From positions 1-23,927 of the forward strand of contig CAKOYA010000018.1 of assembly GCA_934130325.1 (NCBI GenBank): a DNA stretch of 23,927 nucleotides. The letters are read 5' to 3'. The stretch's first letter is position 1; every line of letters begins with the position of its first letter. Position numbers and translations under genes: made by a program. Shown here in pieces: positions 23,225 to 23,927 of this stretch. This DNA comes from an uncultured Clostridia bacterium. GTDB lineage: Bacteria > Bacillota > Clostridia > TANB77 > CAG-465. The notes beneath the pieces are model-generated. The model was not told where the DNA came from. It saw only the letters and a program-made list of their open reading frames with translations, and searched no databases.

Positions 23225-23253
23225 AGTTTATCATATATATATTTTTTTTACAA
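23225..23253 (-). promoter_or_regulatory. Promoter of the metallopeptidase pseudogene, possibly also of the radical SAM operon
   Basis: Minus strand: TTGTAA (23253-23248), 17 nt, TAAACT (23230-23225), extended TGA before the -10. No convincing promoter is visible closer to the radical SAM gene. From 23254 to 23427 I see only AT-rich sequence with no gene. Confidence 0.5.
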
Positions 23254-23427
23254 TATTTTAATCTTGCCTTTAAATTACTCACTTGTCCAAAAAAATTTAA
23301 ATTTGCTTTTTATCTTTCATGATAGCATAAATTAATAACGTAAATACAGTAATATAGCTTTTAATTTTAAATCTAATCTAAACATCAAATTACTATTTTG
23401 ACTTTACTTATATATTGTAATTTTTTA

Positions 23428-23631
23428 TTATATTTTATTGAAAGATACTGTCTTTTCTTTCATTGATATTTTACTAACCTCATAACCATATTCTTTTAAT
23501 TCTTTTTTATAGGTCAAAAATGAATGGTCTATTTCAAATCCTAAAATAAATTTAATTTCTTCATAAGTTAATTTATAATTTTCTTTTTTATTTTCTTTTA
23601 CATGATTCCATAATGGTTCATATTTACTCAT
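23428..23631 (-). CDS. Small conserved-looking protein of unknown function (67 aa)
   Basis: The 67-residue protein begins MSKYEPLWNHVKE and continues with KLTYEEIKFILGFEIDHSFLTYKKELKEYGYEVSKISMKEKTVSF. The mixture of an N-terminal aromatic patch, a short helix and a KKELKEYGY segment is a pattern I associate with a widespread small family in Bacillota of unknown role, sometimes beside nuclease or restriction genes. I cannot name it firmly. ATG 23631 is preferred over the GTG at 23640 because GAGGTG then lies 6 nt upstream. No signal peptide or membrane segment. Confidence 0.6.
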   Translation of the reverse strand: MSKYEPLWNHVKENKKENYKLTYEEIKFILGFEIDHSFLTYKKELKEYGYEVSKISMKEKTVSFNKI

Positions 23632-23689
23632 TTTTGGCACCTCACATAATTGTAATTTATCGCTTCAATTATTTTTTATTTAAATGAAG

Positions 23690-23724
23690 GAAGAGAATAA
23701 ATATAAATTATATCTAGTCTCTTC
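23690..23724 (-). terminator. Weak hairpin after the Fe-S glycosylase-like gene
   Basis: GAAGAGA/TCTCTTC stem (23690-23696 and 23718-23724) with an AT-rich 21-nt loop that can pair further. It is just downstream of the stop at 23733 on the minus strand. No strong T-run follows, so the call is tentative. Confidence 0.3.
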
Positions 23725-23732
23725 ATAAAACA

Positions 23733-23927
23733 TTATAAATCTTTACCAAGTTCTATTCTTTTCATACAAAACTGGCTTAGATAGCATTCATCACATTTAG
23801 GATTTTCTGGTCTGCAATATTCTCTGCCTGCGACCCAAAACGGAAGAGTTAACGAACCAGGAAATTCGTTGCAAATTTTTCTTGCACTTGCTGTAACATC
23901 TTTGATATTGTCCTTATCCGTAAGTCC
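23733..23927 (-). CDS. C-terminal part of an endonuclease III-like DNA glycosylase with [4Fe-4S] motif (partial)
   Basis: An open frame enters from the right edge and ends at TAA 23733-23735 after 64 residues. It reads LTLPFWVAGREYC, then RPENPKCDECYLSQFCMKR, giving Cys-x6-Cys-x2-Cys-x5-Cys. That is exactly the iron-sulfur loop spacing of the endonuclease III/MutY branch of helix-hairpin-helix DNA glycosylases, at the expected place near the C-terminus. The catalytic region lies outside the window, so it could be endonuclease III proper or a specialised relative. It points the same way as the island genes and is separated from the 67-aa gene by about 100 bp. Confidence 0.65.
   Translation of the reverse strand, partial: GLTDKDNIKDVTASARKICNEFPGSLTLPFWVAGREYCRPENPKCDECYLSQFCMKRIELGKDL

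Overview
The window is strongly AT-rich DNA with compact genes, A/T-ending codons, AGGTGAT- or GGAGG-type ribosome binding sites, several sigma-A-like promoters (TTGNNN-16/17-TATAAT, often with an extended TGn) and occasional TTG starts. Together with a MurE lacking the DNPR motif, pilin-like proteins fused to FGE/sulfatase domains, a phasin-like/UbiB pair and HELTH-type peptidases, this suggests a low-GC Bacillota, probably an uncultured gut-type Clostridia lineage. The lineage is an inference. TGA is a normal stop here (tsaE, murE and the radical SAM gene end in TGA inside coupled overlaps).

Positions 1-3815 (minus) hold a surface operon: a pilin-like protein carrying Ig-like regions and a C-terminal FGE/C-type-lectin-fold domain, two membrane-anchored small proteins, and the start of a second pilin-like protein cut by the window edge. 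Positions 3950-5607 (plus) are tsaE-tsaB-rimI, with 20-bp overlaps, for tRNA t6A and ribosomal acetylation. A two-pass membrane protein (5629-6105, minus) and a Lon-family protease with an AAA_32-type ATPase (6401-8824) follow. A 41-codon basic small ORF with its own promoter, RBS and shared terminator sits at 8893-9018 (minus). Then come an MscS-type channel with a TTG start, a murE-ureohydrolase pair whose ends overlap (10085-12584, minus), a membrane-anchored unknown (12720-13460, plus), a UbiB/ABC1 kinase with an apparent one-base frameshift plus its phasin-like partner (13487-15378, minus), and a membrane protein plus membrane-anchored zincin (15481-17466, minus).

A tRNA-Gly(UCC) at 17611-17684 appears to mark the left edge of an accessory region running to the right end. 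That region holds a decayed fragment, a HAD phosphatase-MFS operon, a candidate small RNA with promoter and terminator, the C-terminal stub of a MATE transporter, a radical SAM/SPASM gene joined by an ATGA overlap to a protein resembling the DNA-base-hypermodification family (5-hmdU DNA kinase helical domain / aGPT-pyrophosphorylase-like), a HELTH metallopeptidase pseudogene with three in-frame nonsense codons, a 67-aa small protein, and the C-terminal end of an endonuclease III-like [4Fe-4S] protein.

The most interesting candidate system is the radical SAM/SPASM plus hypermodification-like pair in a chromosomal island, possibly with the nearby Fe-S glycosylase. Secondary candidates are the MurE-ureohydrolase pair (possibly linked to the third peptidoglycan residue), the island small RNA and the 41-aa basic protein.
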